64,000 nucleotides of DNA, from contig NZ_CP118166.1 of the NCBI RefSeq assembly GCF_028748065.1, forward strand, positions 697,501 to 761,500. Direction: 5' to 3'. A model generated the notes under the pieces. That model was not told the origin of the DNA. It saw only the letters and a list, made by a program, of their open reading frames with translations, and searched no databases. The first letter of the stretch is position 1; each line of letters starts with the position of its first letter. Source of the stretch: Hyphococcus flavus. GTDB taxonomy: Bacteria; Pseudomonadota; Alphaproteobacteria; Caulobacterales; Parvularculaceae. Made by a program: the position numbers and the translations under genes. Shown here piece by piece: positions 9,011-17,253 of this stretch.

Positions 9011-9397
9011 ATGACGCGAACAAAGTCAGTAACCTTAACGCTTGCCGCTATCACCGCCCTTCTGATGACGGGCAACGCTGGCGCCGCCGTTTCCTATCAG
9101 TATGACGGTGTTTATGCAGGCGCAGCGACGCTGTCTGAAGGATTGTCGGACCCGGCCTGCCGCGCGCTGCCACTCAGCAGCATTGAGATTCGCAACGGCG
9201 CCCTGCGGGCATGGGACGGCTCATGGCAGACTGTTAAAGGCGTCGTCATGCAGGACGGCTTTTTTAACGCTGACTTTTATTTTCCTGGACGACACGGCGT
9301 CGTTTTCGAAGGCAGGATAGACGGCGGCGGCCGGTTGACGGGCGGCGTTTTCGACAATGGCTGCGCGTGGATTGTCGAGCTTATGAAAATAAGCTGA
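9011..9397 (+). CDS. Small secreted protein of unknown function
   Basis: About 128 residues: signal peptide to about residue 25 (cleavage after GNAGA), then a short beta-rich domain with two Cys (DPACRAL near the start and NGCAWIVEL at the end) that could form a disulphide. The pattern GVVFEGRIDGGGRLTG resembles repeats in secreted or outer-surface beta proteins, but I recognise no family. ATG 9011 is preferred to 8975 because it gives a clean signal peptide and has GGCGGAG upstream. Confidence 0.65.
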   Translation: MTRTKSVTLTLAAITALLMTGNAGAAVSYQYDGVYAGAATLSEGLSDPACRALPLSSIEIRNGALRAWDGSWQTVKGVVMQDGFFNADFYFPGRHGVVFEGRIDGGGRLTGGVFDNGCAWIVELMKIS

Positions 9398-9515
9398 CGC
9401 CTGACGCGGATGGTCAAAGGCTGGGGTTCTGGTTAACGGCTGGCGAACCGAACCACGACGCTTTATGTCACCCTTTATGAGCAACGATACCAATGGCAGC
9501 CAGGTAAAAACACCG

Positions 9516-10460
9516 ATGGCGATTAATGATGCAGTCGATCAGGCCAAAGACGTCATCCTATCCGGCGGGCTCGTCGCCATGCCCACGGAAACGGTTTACG
9601 GGCTCGCTGCGGACGCCACCAACGATTCTGCTGTTGCTCGCATCTTTGAAGCCAAAGGGCGCCCGCAATTTAATCCACTCATCATACATGTCAGCGGCGC
9701 TGAGATGGCGAAGGCGTATGTTGAGTTTTCACCGATGGCGGAAAAACTGGAGCAAGCCTTTTGGCCGGGACCGCTGACGCTCGTATTGCCGCGACGCGAG
9801 GACAGTCCTCTGTCGTTGCTTGTTTCCGCCGGTCTCGACACGGTCGGCGTGCGCATGCCGGATCATTTGATCGCGCAAACCCTGATCAAAGCGGTTGAGA
9901 GACCGCTCGCCGCGCCAAGCGCAAACCAGTCGGGCGGCATCAGTCCGACACGCGCCGAGGATGTCAGGCAATCCTTGGACGAACGTGTCGATATGATCAT
10001 TGACGGCGGCCAATGCACGATTGGTGTTGAATCGACGATTGTGAAAGTTGAGGACGATAACGTAACGCTGCTGCGCCCAGGCGGCGTTCCCCGGGAAGAC
10101 ATTGGGTGCATCATAGGCAAACAATTGTTAAATGCCGGCGATGCAAAGATTGAAGCGCCCGGCATGATGACCAGCCATTATGCGCCTGACGCTGTCATGC
10201 GCCTGAATGCAAACTCACAGGAAGAAGGCGAAGTGTTTCTGGGCTACGGAAAAGTTAGTGGTTCAGGAGAATTTGCACTGAACCTGTCTCAAACAGGCGA
10301 CTTGCGAGAAGCCGCCGCCAATCTTTTCAGTCATCTGCGCGCGCTTGACCGCATGGCGGCGGCGCATGGTCTCAAAACTATTGCAGCGGCGCGTGTTCCC
10401 ATGGAAGGTCTAGGCGAAGCGATAAACGATCGTTTGAAGCGCGCAGCCGCGCCGCGTTGA
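9516..10460 (+). CDS. Threonylcarbamoyl-AMP synthase (Sua5/YrdC family)
   Basis: Makes L-threonylcarbamoyl-AMP from threonine, bicarbonate and ATP, the first step of t6A37 tRNA modification in the cytoplasm. The YrdC core (about residues 8-190) has GGLVAMPTETVYGLAADA, KGRPQFNPLIIHV and APSANQSGGISPT; the linker APGMMTSHYAP and the C-terminal part (about 215-314) mark it as a Sua5-type two-domain enzyme. ATG 9516 has AGGT about 10 nt upstream; in-frame ATGs at 9465 and 9477 would add 17 or 13 residues but lack a ribosome-binding site, so the start is uncertain. Confidence 0.9.
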   Translation: MAINDAVDQAKDVILSGGLVAMPTETVYGLAADATNDSAVARIFEAKGRPQFNPLIIHVSGAEMAKAYVEFSPMAEKLEQAFWPGPLTLVLPRREDSPLSLLVSAGLDTVGVRMPDHLIAQTLIKAVERPLAAPSANQSGGISPTRAEDVRQSLDERVDMIIDGGQCTIGVESTIVKVEDDNVTLLRPGGVPREDIGCIIGKQLLNAGDAKIEAPGMMTSHYAPDAVMRLNANSQEEGEVFLGYGKVSGSGEFALNLSQTGDLREAAANLFSHLRALDRMAAAHGLKTIAAARVPMEGLGEAINDRLKRAAAPR

Positions 10461-10608
10461 CTATCAAAAAACACTGCAACTACCGTTTTCTGTCTGCTGA
10501 AAAGCTCTGTGAGATGGCGCCAAACGGCGCACCAACTCACGGTTCAGACCGGGGGAGATCAAGCCGTCGGGGTTTCAGCACGCCAGTGAATTCGGTCTGT
10601 AATGATTT

Positions 10609-11367
10609 CTATTCAGGCTTTTTGAACTTGAATAAAAAGCGGTCTGTTTTGCGCCGTACGCTTGGGTCGAAAACGCCTGTTGCGTAGTTGTCATCAGGAT
10701 TACGTAAGACATCGCTTTCGCCGGCGAAAATGAGTCCCGCATCTGTTGCAAGCTGTTTTACAATAGCCGGGTCGATACGATGGGTCGTGCCGCCAGTGCT
10801 CGCCGGAGAGCCCGTCGCCGCAGCATGATCGAGCACCACAAAAACGCCGCCCGGTTTCAGGATACGGAAAATTTCAGCGTAGGTTGCTTCAACGCTGCCG
10901 AGCGAGCCAGCGCCATTGGGTTCGTAATAGAGTTCGTGCGGCCCCAAAATCCATGTCACGATGTCAGCGGCGCCGTTTTCGGCATCCAGATTGTCAAAAT
11001 TGGTTTTCGAAACGCGGACATTGCCGAGGCGCCCATCAACGCGCTCTGGAACGGCATCGCCCAGAAAAGTATCAAACGCTTGCGGGTTCTGCATCACGAC
11101 TTCGCCGTCAGGACCGACAAGCTTTGAGAACAGCTCCGTATAATACCCGGCGCCCGCTTCCATTTCGAACAATGTCATGCCCGGCTCTACGCCGATGAAG
11201 GAGAGAACATTCGCAGGTTTGCGCAGTTCATCGTCAGCCTTGTCTGCTTCAGGCCGCGCGGGATCAGCAAGCGCTGCTGAAACAGCGCCCTCATCAGAAC
11301 CCTGCCCGCCACACGCTGTTAAAAGCGATAGCGCCGCCGCGAACGCTGCTAAAATTCGTAAGCGCAT
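10609..11367 (-). CDS. Class I methyltransferase-like lipoprotein
   Basis: A 252-residue protein with lipoprotein signal (ALSLLTAC, lipid on the Cys near residue 19) followed by a Rossmann methyltransferase-type fold: GVEPGMTLFEMEAGAGYYTELFSK (motif I), DIVTWILGPHELYY (motif IV region) and RILKPGGVFVVLDHAAA. It matches the predicted extracytoplasmic methyltransferase group (COG4798 type). Motif I has EMEAGAGY where classic enzymes have D/E-x-G-x-G-x-G, so SAM binding is plausible but unproven. An exported methyltransferase is odd since SAM is cytoplasmic. Confidence 0.75.
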   Translation of the reverse strand: MRLRILAAFAAALSLLTACGGQGSDEGAVSAALADPARPEADKADDELRKPANVLSFIGVEPGMTLFEMEAGAGYYTELFSKLVGPDGEVVMQNPQAFDTFLGDAVPERVDGRLGNVRVSKTNFDNLDAENGAADIVTWILGPHELYYEPNGAGSLGSVEATYAEIFRILKPGGVFVVLDHAAATGSPASTGGTTHRIDPAIVKQLATDAGLIFAGESDVLRNPDDNYATGVFDPSVRRKTDRFLFKFKKPE

Positions 11368-11530
11368 TTCTCTCTCCCAGAAATGTTCGGCCCCTTACCG
11401 GGCCGGGCGCGAGTGTTAACTGGCTTTCCGCCTGATTGCAAAAGCGTTCAACCCTCGGGCGAAGGAAGTCAGATTGCTTGAACCGCCGCGCGTGGGTGAC
11501 TACTAAATTGGCTAAACCGGATCAGACCAT

Positions 11531-12952
11531 ATGCCCGATATAAAACGACCTGCCCCCTCAATGAGCGCCCTTCGCGCCATAAAGGATGTTGTCGGCCCTA
11601 AAGGCGAGATTGCAAGCGATGATGCGGCGCCGTTTTTATCTGAATGGCGCGGGCGCTGGCCGGGCGAAGCCGCGATGATCGTTTGCCCGGCTTCAACGGA
11701 AGAAGTGGCGAAGATTGTCAAAATCTGCGCTGATCACAACATCGCGATAACGCCGCAAGGCGGCAACACGGGACTGGTCGGCGGACAGATACCGTCCGGC
11801 GACGAGATATTGCTTTCATTGAAACGCATGCGCCGCATCCGTGAAATCGAACCCCTTAACAACACCATGACCGTGGATGCCGGGTTGACGCTCGCCGAGG
11901 CTCAGGAGGCGGCGAAAGAAGCTGATCGTTTGTTCCCGCTTTCTATCGGGTCGGAAGGCTCGTGCCAGATCGGCGGTATCATTTCGACGAATGCCGGCGG
12001 CGTGAATGTTTTGCGGTACGGCAACACGCGCGATCTCGTGTTGGGCCTGGAAGCGGTGTTGCCGAACGGCGAAATCCTGTCGAGCCTTAAACGTCTGCGT
12101 AAGGATAATACGGGCTACGACCTGAAACAGCTTTTCATCGGCGGCGAAGGCACGCTCGGGATCGTAACTGCGGCGGTGTTGAAGTTATTCCCCTTGCCTG
12201 CGGAAAAAGTCACTGTCTGCGCTGGCGTCAGTTCCGCCCGGGACGCAGTGGCTTTGCTTTCGTACGCACAGAATGAAACCGGCGGCGCAGCAACAAGTTT
12301 TGAATTGATGGCGCGTATTTGCATCGATCTTGTGCTGAAGCATATTCCTGATACGCGCGACCCACTTGGCGAGCGTCACCCGTTCTACGTGCTGATGGAG
12401 TTTTCATCGGGGCAGAAGACGGGACTGCGCAGCGATATCGAAGACATGCTCGCCGGCGCGCTGGAAAAAGGCTTGATAAAGGATGCGGTCATCGCCGAAA
12501 ACGAAGCGCAGACCCAAAGCCTGTGGCGCATCCGTCACTCGATTTCCGAAGGCATCAATGGCGAGGGGCTGGGCGCGCGGCATGATGTTTCCGTCGCCAC
12601 CAGCGATATTCCTGCTTTTCTTGAAAAAGCAGGAGCAGCGGTGGCGCGCCTCGCGCCCGGTGCGCGCGTCGTCGCCTTCGGCCATATTGGCGACGGTAAT
12701 GTTCACTATGATGTTGTGGGAGCTGAGGGCGGCGGCCCGCATGCGCTGGATGATAAACGCGCCAAAATCGAGTCCGCCGTTTACGATGTGATCGACTCAT
12801 TCAATGGATCGATCTCCGCCGAACATGGCGTTGGCCGCCACCGCCGCGACACGCTCGCCAAACGTAAAAGCGAGGTCGAACTCGGTATGATGCGTGCGAT
12901 TAAAAACGCTCTTGATCCCAATGGCATCATGAACCCGGGCAAGATGATTTAA
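11531..12952 (+). CDS. FAD-binding oxidoreductase (GlcD/D-2-hydroxyacid dehydrogenase type)
   Basis: A 473-residue flavoenzyme of the VAO/PCMH family. The FAD domain is seen in ITPQGGNTGLVGGQ (about 75-90), GSEGSCQIGGIISTNAGG (about 140-158) and GGEGTLGIVTAAVLKLFPLP; the C-terminal cap ends with SAEHGVGRHRR. These are the marks of D-2-hydroxyglutarate and D-lactate dehydrogenases and GlcD. The substrate is a D-2-hydroxyacid by family, exact one unknown. It is followed 17 nt later by yaaA and may be co-transcribed with it. Confidence 0.9.
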   Translation: MPDIKRPAPSMSALRAIKDVVGPKGEIASDDAAPFLSEWRGRWPGEAAMIVCPASTEEVAKIVKICADHNIAITPQGGNTGLVGGQIPSGDEILLSLKRMRRIREIEPLNNTMTVDAGLTLAEAQEAAKEADRLFPLSIGSEGSCQIGGIISTNAGGVNVLRYGNTRDLVLGLEAVLPNGEILSSLKRLRKDNTGYDLKQLFIGGEGTLGIVTAAVLKLFPLPAEKVTVCAGVSSARDAVALLSYAQNETGGAATSFELMARICIDLVLKHIPDTRDPLGERHPFYVLMEFSSGQKTGLRSDIEDMLAGALEKGLIKDAVIAENEAQTQSLWRIRHSISEGINGEGLGARHDVSVATSDIPAFLEKAGAAVARLAPGARVVAFGHIGDGNVHYDVVGAEGGGPHALDDKRAKIESAVYDVIDSFNGSISAEHGVGRHRRDTLAKRKSEVELGMMRAIKNALDPNGIMNPGKMI

Positions 12953-12969
12953 CGAGGAAAACTTTTATA

Positions 12970-13791
12970 ATGCTCATGCTTTTATCCCCCGCCAAGGCGA
13001 TGAATTTCGACGAAGCGCCAAACGCGCCGAAGGCGACCGCGCCAACGCTGAAAAAAGATTTCGCAGAGATTGCCAGCGTCGCGCAAAAGCTGAAAAAAAC
13101 CGACATCAAAAAACTGATGGGGATTTCCGACAATCTGGTGGATCTCAACTACGAGCGGTTTAAATCGCTGAAGACGAGCGGCAAGGCGCCGGGGGCGAAA
13201 CAGGCGGCGCTGACTTTCGCCGGCGATGTTTATCGCGGGCTCGATGCAAACACGCTGAAGCCCGAAGACCTTGAATATGCGCAAGATCACTTGCGAATTC
13301 TATCTGGGCTTTACGGACTGTTGCGTCCACTCGACGGCATTCAACCCTATCGTCTTGAAATGGGGTCGCGCCTGAAAAACCCGCGCGGCAATAACTTGCA
13401 TGAATACTCGCAGCCCGTTGTAGCGAAAGAACTCGACAAGGCGGTGAAGGGTCATGCCGACCCGACCATCGTTTGCCTGGCGTCGAACGAATACGCCAAG
13501 GCCGTTGACCGGAAGGCGCTGAAAGCGAAGTTCATCATGATGAACTTCAAGGAGATCAAAGACGGCAAGGCGCGGGCCATGATGATCTTCGTCAAGCAGG
13601 CGCGCGGCATGATGGCCCGCTGGGCGATCGAAAAACGCATCGACAAGGCGGCGGACCTCAAAAAATTCAATGTGGGCGGCTACAAATTTTCCAAAGAGCT
13701 GTCCTCTAACGAGGAGTGGATTTTCACCCGCCCGCAGCCCGCGCCGGTCGGGAAGAAAAAAACGGCCAAGGCTAAAAAGAAAGCCGCCTAG
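12970..13791 (+). CDS. yaaA: Peroxide stress protein YaaA
   Basis: A 273-residue YaaA/DUF328 protein with the canonical start MLMLLSPAKAMNF and the internal IQPYRLEMGSRLKNP and IMMNFKEIKDGKARA stretches. In E. coli YaaA lowers free iron during peroxide stress and binds DNA through a helix-hairpin-helix-like fold. Here the last 20 residues are a Lys/Ala tail (KKKTAKAKKKAA), an extension beyond the E. coli length that could aid nucleic-acid binding. A short GAGG precedes the start. Confidence 0.93.
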   Translation: MLMLLSPAKAMNFDEAPNAPKATAPTLKKDFAEIASVAQKLKKTDIKKLMGISDNLVDLNYERFKSLKTSGKAPGAKQAALTFAGDVYRGLDANTLKPEDLEYAQDHLRILSGLYGLLRPLDGIQPYRLEMGSRLKNPRGNNLHEYSQPVVAKELDKAVKGHADPTIVCLASNEYAKAVDRKALKAKFIMMNFKEIKDGKARAMMIFVKQARGMMARWAIEKRIDKAADLKKFNVGGYKFSKELSSNEEWIFTRPQPAPVGKKKTAKAKKKAA

Positions 13792-13949
13792 TCGCGCGGA
13801 CTTTGTTTGTTACAGTCTGACAGCCGTGAGAAGAGCTTTTGGGACACCCGAACTGTCACAAAACGTGTGCGCCGATTAAGGCCGCAGCACTGAAACCCGC
13901 ATAAAATAAGGGCTTCGCCCGACCAGAAAGATTACACTTTTGTGTCAAA

Positions 13950-13996
13950 GGCGCAGTATTTGCGCTTTCTGCTTGACTAAGCGCAAATTGTGCGCC
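13950..13996. promoter_or_regulatory. 47-bp interrupted palindrome around the -35 box of the orphan small-protein gene
   Basis: Two 18-base arms, 13950-13967 and 13979-13996, are inverted copies with 16 of 18 matches (perfect cores ATTTGCGCTT and AAGCGCAAAT, outer ends GGCGCA and TGCGCC). Each arm is itself a GCGCA-N5-TGCGC palindrome, centres 30 bp apart. The 11-bp centre holds TTGACT (13973-13978), a likely -35, and TATATT (13998-14003) a likely -10; the right arm fills the spacer. This is the layout of a repressor operator. The region 13792-13949 shows nothing else I can name. Confidence 0.7.
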
Positions 13997-14016
13997 ATAT
14001 ATTATTACAGTTTTAT

Positions 14017-14031
14017 GACGCTATTTGCGTC
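14017..14031. promoter_or_regulatory. Inverted repeat GACGC-N5-GCGTC in the small-protein leader
   Basis: A perfect 5-bp-arm inverted repeat just downstream of the probable -10 box. It could be a further protein site or the start of a leader RNA hairpin; a second hairpin-capable segment (GGGTCG...CGGCCC) lies at about 14048-14070. Function unproven. Confidence 0.4.
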
Positions 14032-14097
14032 AGAGCCGCATAAATATGGGTCGGCGGTATTTTTCGGCCCAAATAACAAGGCTTTAGGAGTACCATA

Positions 14098-14307
14098 ATG
14101 GCTGTTACAACGCATCCGGCGGATTACGCCGCCGCCCCAGTGAAAGTCGGCCCGAAAACCGCAATGACCGCTCTTTATGTGGTGATTGGCCTCGCCGCCA
14201 TGGCGATCGCGATTCCGGCCGCACTTGCAACCGGCGCCGCAGAGCCCGGTGTATTCGACGAATGTTATTCCGCCTGCGCTACCGCAACACCGCTGGCGTC
14301 ACAATAA
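14098..14307 (+). CDS. Orphan single-pass small membrane protein
   Basis: A 69-residue protein: polar N-terminus (1-22), one strongly hydrophobic helix (about 23-47, ALYVVIGLAAMAIAIPAAL) and a short C-terminal tail with two Cys (FDECYSACATATPLASQ). A clear AGGAG 7 nt upstream and an elaborate promoter argue that it is real. No family is recognised. The tail with ECYSAC could bind metal, form a disulphide or be modified; a peptide precursor is possible but no modifying enzyme lies beside it. The next gene is convergent. Confidence 0.7.
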   Translation: MAVTTHPADYAAAPVKVGPKTAMTALYVVIGLAAMAIAIPAALATGAAEPGVFDECYSACATATPLASQ

Positions 14308-14346
14308 CCCCACTCCGCGATCATCCGTGACCTACCGGACCTTCAG

Positions 14347-14366
14347 TGCGGCGCTTATGCGCCGCT
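14347..14366. terminator. Stem-loop at the end of the DUF3667 gene
   Basis: GCGGCGC-TTAT-GCGCCGC forms a strong hairpin between convergent genes and overlaps the last codons of the minus-strand gene. There is no T-run on either strand, so it may only slow transcription or protect 3' ends. Confidence 0.35.
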
Positions 14367-15371
14367 CTGATAGAGGCTGAAGAAAATTCCGAACATGATG
14401 ATAAAGATCAGCGCCATATAGTAGAGCGCAGTTGAAATCACCCATTTCAACACGACGGAAATCCAATTCGACCCATAAGCCTGCCGGAATACGAGCAGCG
14501 GCTGAAACGCGCCCCATATTAACACCAGCGCGGCAAATAATTCGCCAATAATAGGAACTTTGCCCAGCAACAACGCTAACAACAAATACGCGTATAATGC
14601 TGCGTGCATGTAAAGGCTGATGACAAAATGGTCGTAAACGTAAAACTTGCGGCGATAGACGTAGAGCAATAGCAAAATCAGCGCGTAGACAGCCGGCGCC
14701 AGCAACATGACGCGCGGCAGGTTTTCACGGCTTTCCGCAAAGAACAGGCGCGGGTCTTCCATCGCGAATTGCGCCGATTCATAAAGCTGCCTGACGTAAG
14801 GCTTTAGCCATTCCGGGCCGCTGTAATTGGTATCTTCCCACTTGGTGTCTCTTAGCGAAACACCGTTATCGTTCTCTTCGCTCTCACTGGTTTCCTCATC
14901 TGCATCGGCTTGCTGTGTTTCTGCTTCGATCTCGCGTTGCAGCTCACGCAGTTCCGCCGCTGCGCCTGGGTCACGCGCCTCCATCTCGGCCATGACACTT
15001 TCGCTAACTGTTAAGTCTTCACCGTCAATAGCCGCAGACAAGTCCGAAGCCAGTTTCTTGCCGCCTGGCGTAAACGTCGCAAACGCAGCGAGGAAAAAGA
15101 AAACACTGGCGAAGAGATAAAGCCGGAACGGCGGTGAATACCGAACACGCTGTCCGTCGAGGTAACGTCGCGCGAGCCGCCCCGGTCGGGAAAGCAACAA
15201 CCAGATGGTTCGGGCTAACTTGCCATCAATCGCCAGCGTATCAACCAGAAAATCCTGTACGAGGCCAATGACCACCCGCCTCGGCTCGTCTGCCCTCTGG
15301 CCGCAGCTTTGACAGTATTCACCTGTCAGCTTCGCGCCGCAATTTTTGCAATTCGAAATTGCGTCTGTCAT
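14355..15371 (-). CDS. DUF3667 membrane protein with N-terminal zinc ribbon
   Basis: About 338 residues. The N-terminus carries a zinc-ribbon (CKNCGAKLTGEYCQSCGQ, four Cys), then a DUF3667-type segment (RRVVIGLVQDFLVDTLAIDGKLARTIWLLL, LARRYLDGQRVRYSPPFRLYLFAS), an acidic loop (about 125-170) and four hydrophobic helices in the C-terminal half. This layout is known for DUF3667 proteins of unknown function. ATG 15371 with GGGGCGAGAG upstream is preferred over a TTG at 15386. Confidence 0.82.
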   Translation of the reverse strand: MTDAISNCKNCGAKLTGEYCQSCGQRADEPRRVVIGLVQDFLVDTLAIDGKLARTIWLLLSRPGRLARRYLDGQRVRYSPPFRLYLFASVFFFLAAFATFTPGGKKLASDLSAAIDGEDLTVSESVMAEMEARDPGAAAELRELQREIEAETQQADADEETSESEENDNGVSLRDTKWEDTNYSGPEWLKPYVRQLYESAQFAMEDPRLFFAESRENLPRVMLLAPAVYALILLLLYVYRRKFYVYDHFVISLYMHAALYAYLLLALLLGKVPIIGELFAALVLIWGAFQPLLVFRQAYGSNWISVVLKWVISTALYYMALIFIIMFGIFFSLYQSGA

Positions 15372-15453
15372 CTCTCGCCCCCGCAAGATATTTACGTCAA
15401 TGAAATGTCAGCGCGCAGATTACCACGTTGCGCCGGAAATCAAAATCAGGCGG

Positions 15454-16602
15454 CTAGCCTGGCAAATGCTCCAGAAAAAAGCGCACTGCGTTTTCGCCCA
15501 TAACGGCGCGAATGGTTTCGTCATCGGCGCCGGCATCGATCAGCGCTTGGGTGATCGCCGCCATTTCACTGCCGTCGATAGGCGTTGTGACCGTGCCGTC
15601 AAAGTCAGAACCGAGCGCCACATGATCAACGCCCAACAGTTCCACAGCGTAAAGGATTGCGCCGGCAATACCCGCCGGTGTCGGATCGCACACAGCTGCA
15701 TCCCAGAAGCCAACCCCCACGAGCCCGCCATGATCGGCGATCATCTTCATGGTTTCATCGGAAATGTTTCGCGGCGTGTCGCAATGCCCCTTTAAACCTG
15801 TGTGAGAAACGATCACGGGCTTATCGGTGCGCGCCAGAACTTCGCGCACCACTGCTTCTGACGAATGAGCGACATCGATGATCATGCCTTTTTCAACAGC
15901 GCGATCAACCGCTTGCTTACCAAACGCCGTCAGTCCGGCGCCCGACGTCCCATGCAGGGAGCCGCCAAGTTCGTTATCGAAAAAATGCTGCAGCCCCATA
16001 ACGCGTAAGCCAGCGTCATAAAGCTTATCGAGGTTTTCGATATCGCCTTCGAGAGGGTGTGCTCCCTCAATCCCGTAAACCCCCGCCAGCGCGCCGTGAT
16101 CAATTGCGCCCTGCAAATCGTTTTTTGTCTTTGCGTAGACAAAGCCGCCGTCAGCCCGTTTTTCCAATTTATCGAGACGCGATGCTTGATACGCGGCACG
16201 CTCATAAATGGAATTCCATGTCCGCACCGGCCAGGCTTGCGCAATCATCAACAGGGTCAGCGCGTCCTTGTCTGCTTCGTTTTCATCGTAATTCAAGTCT
16301 GGCGGGGTTTTGGTGACGGCGGTAAAAACCTGTAACGCAACACCGCCATCGCGGAGACGCGGCAGATCCGTATGCCCGCGCATGTTTCGCTTTAGCGGAT
16401 CGCGCCGCCAGAGCAGCATGTCTGAATGTAGGTCAGCGACGGGTATGGTTTCGTGCAGCGCGCGGGCGCGCTCTGAAATCTCATAAGGCTCGTGCGGGAT
16501 GACGACATTATTGTTGCGGTCGAAACGCTGCGGCAGGACGCCGTAGAAAACATAAACGCCAACTAACAAAAGCGCCGCCAGCGCCAACCCGATCCATTTC
16601 AT
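15454..16602 (-). CDS. Membrane dipeptidase (peptidase family M19)
   Basis: A 382-residue renal-dipeptidase-family enzyme anchored by an N-terminal helix (residues 3-22) with its catalytic domain outside the cytoplasmic membrane. Zinc-binding features are visible: VADLHSDMLLW near residue 57, GIEGAHPLEGD, DVAHSSEAVV, VSHTGLKGHCDTPRN and LGSDFDG. The family hydrolyses dipeptides, including ones with D-amino acids, using two zinc ions. GGGAGGG precedes the start. It follows the glycosyltransferase pair at a short distance but a functional link is not obvious. Confidence 0.9.
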   Translation of the reverse strand: MKWIGLALAALLLVGVYVFYGVLPQRFDRNNNVVIPHEPYEISERARALHETIPVADLHSDMLLWRRDPLKRNMRGHTDLPRLRDGGVALQVFTAVTKTPPDLNYDENEADKDALTLLMIAQAWPVRTWNSIYERAAYQASRLDKLEKRADGGFVYAKTKNDLQGAIDHGALAGVYGIEGAHPLEGDIENLDKLYDAGLRVMGLQHFFDNELGGSLHGTSGAGLTAFGKQAVDRAVEKGMIIDVAHSSEAVVREVLARTDKPVIVSHTGLKGHCDTPRNISDETMKMIADHGGLVGVGFWDAAVCDPTPAGIAGAILYAVELLGVDHVALGSDFDGTVTTPIDGSEMAAITQALIDAGADDETIRAVMGENAVRFFLEHLPG

Positions 16603-16650
16603 GAAGCCCTCCCGCGTTTTACAGGAGAGTGACGCGACCCTCAGTAGCCG

Positions 16651-17253
16651 TCAACGCTTTGCAACATGCCGCGCTAAATGCTTAAGGTCGGCCGCATGAT
16701 CGATATCCCTCAAAGTTTCTAGCATTCGGACATCGAATTTTTCAGGCAGCGTTTTCAGCGTGTCTTTCAGCGCGTGTTTTGTTGACCATCTGACGCCGTC
16801 GAAAAGATCAGGCGCGGCGCGACGGCGGGCAAGACCGATGAGCCAGTAGCCGCCGTCTTCAGCCGGGCCGAATACCGCGTCGGCGCCGCGAAGCTTATCG
16901 AACGCCTCGCGCAAATGCCGCGTGCGCATCTCCGGCGCATCAGCGCCGATGATGACGACAGGTCCCGGCGGCATGACGTCAAAAACTCTTTTCATGCGCT
17001 CACCAAGATCGCCTCGCCCCTGCACAACGCGCGGCAGGCGGCGCGGCCAGAACCGGGCGTCCTGATGCGCCGCTGACGGCGGATCGACTGCGAGCACCGT
17101 GCGCCATCGCCCCTTTTCCGCCTCGGCAATCGTATTGTTCATCATGATACGGAATAAAGCCGCCGCGCGGGCCATGCCGATCTCCACGCCGAGCCGGGTT
17201 TTCACCCGCCCCGCCACTGGCGCTTTCACAAAGACGACGACCGTACCGCGCAT
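16651..17253 (-). CDS. TIGR04282-type glycosyltransferase-like protein (DUF2064)
   Basis: A 200-residue protein of the DUF2064 group with a nucleotidyl/glycosyltransferase-A fold: VVFVKAPVAGRVKTRLG at the N-terminus, VVIIGADAPEMRTRHLREAF and FGPAEDGGYWLIGLAR. Members sit beside TIGR04283 glycosyltransferases and are named after arsenosugar biosynthesis in some bacteria. No arsenic genes are near here, so the product is more likely another glycosylated or nucleotide-sugar compound. Its start overlaps the stop of the preceding gene by one base (TAATG), so the pair is translationally coupled. Confidence 0.85.
   Translation of the reverse strand: MRGTVVVFVKAPVAGRVKTRLGVEIGMARAAALFRIMMNNTIAEAEKGRWRTVLAVDPPSAAHQDARFWPRRLPRVVQGRGDLGERMKRVFDVMPPGPVVIIGADAPEMRTRHLREAFDKLRGADAVFGPAEDGGYWLIGLARRRAAPDLFDGVRWSTKHALKDTLKTLPEKFDVRMLETLRDIDHAADLKHLARHVAKR

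Noticed and set aside
13950-13996. Terminator of yaaA
   Set aside because: The palindrome has no T-run and encloses promoter boxes, so it is better read as an operator; no clear yaaA terminator was found.
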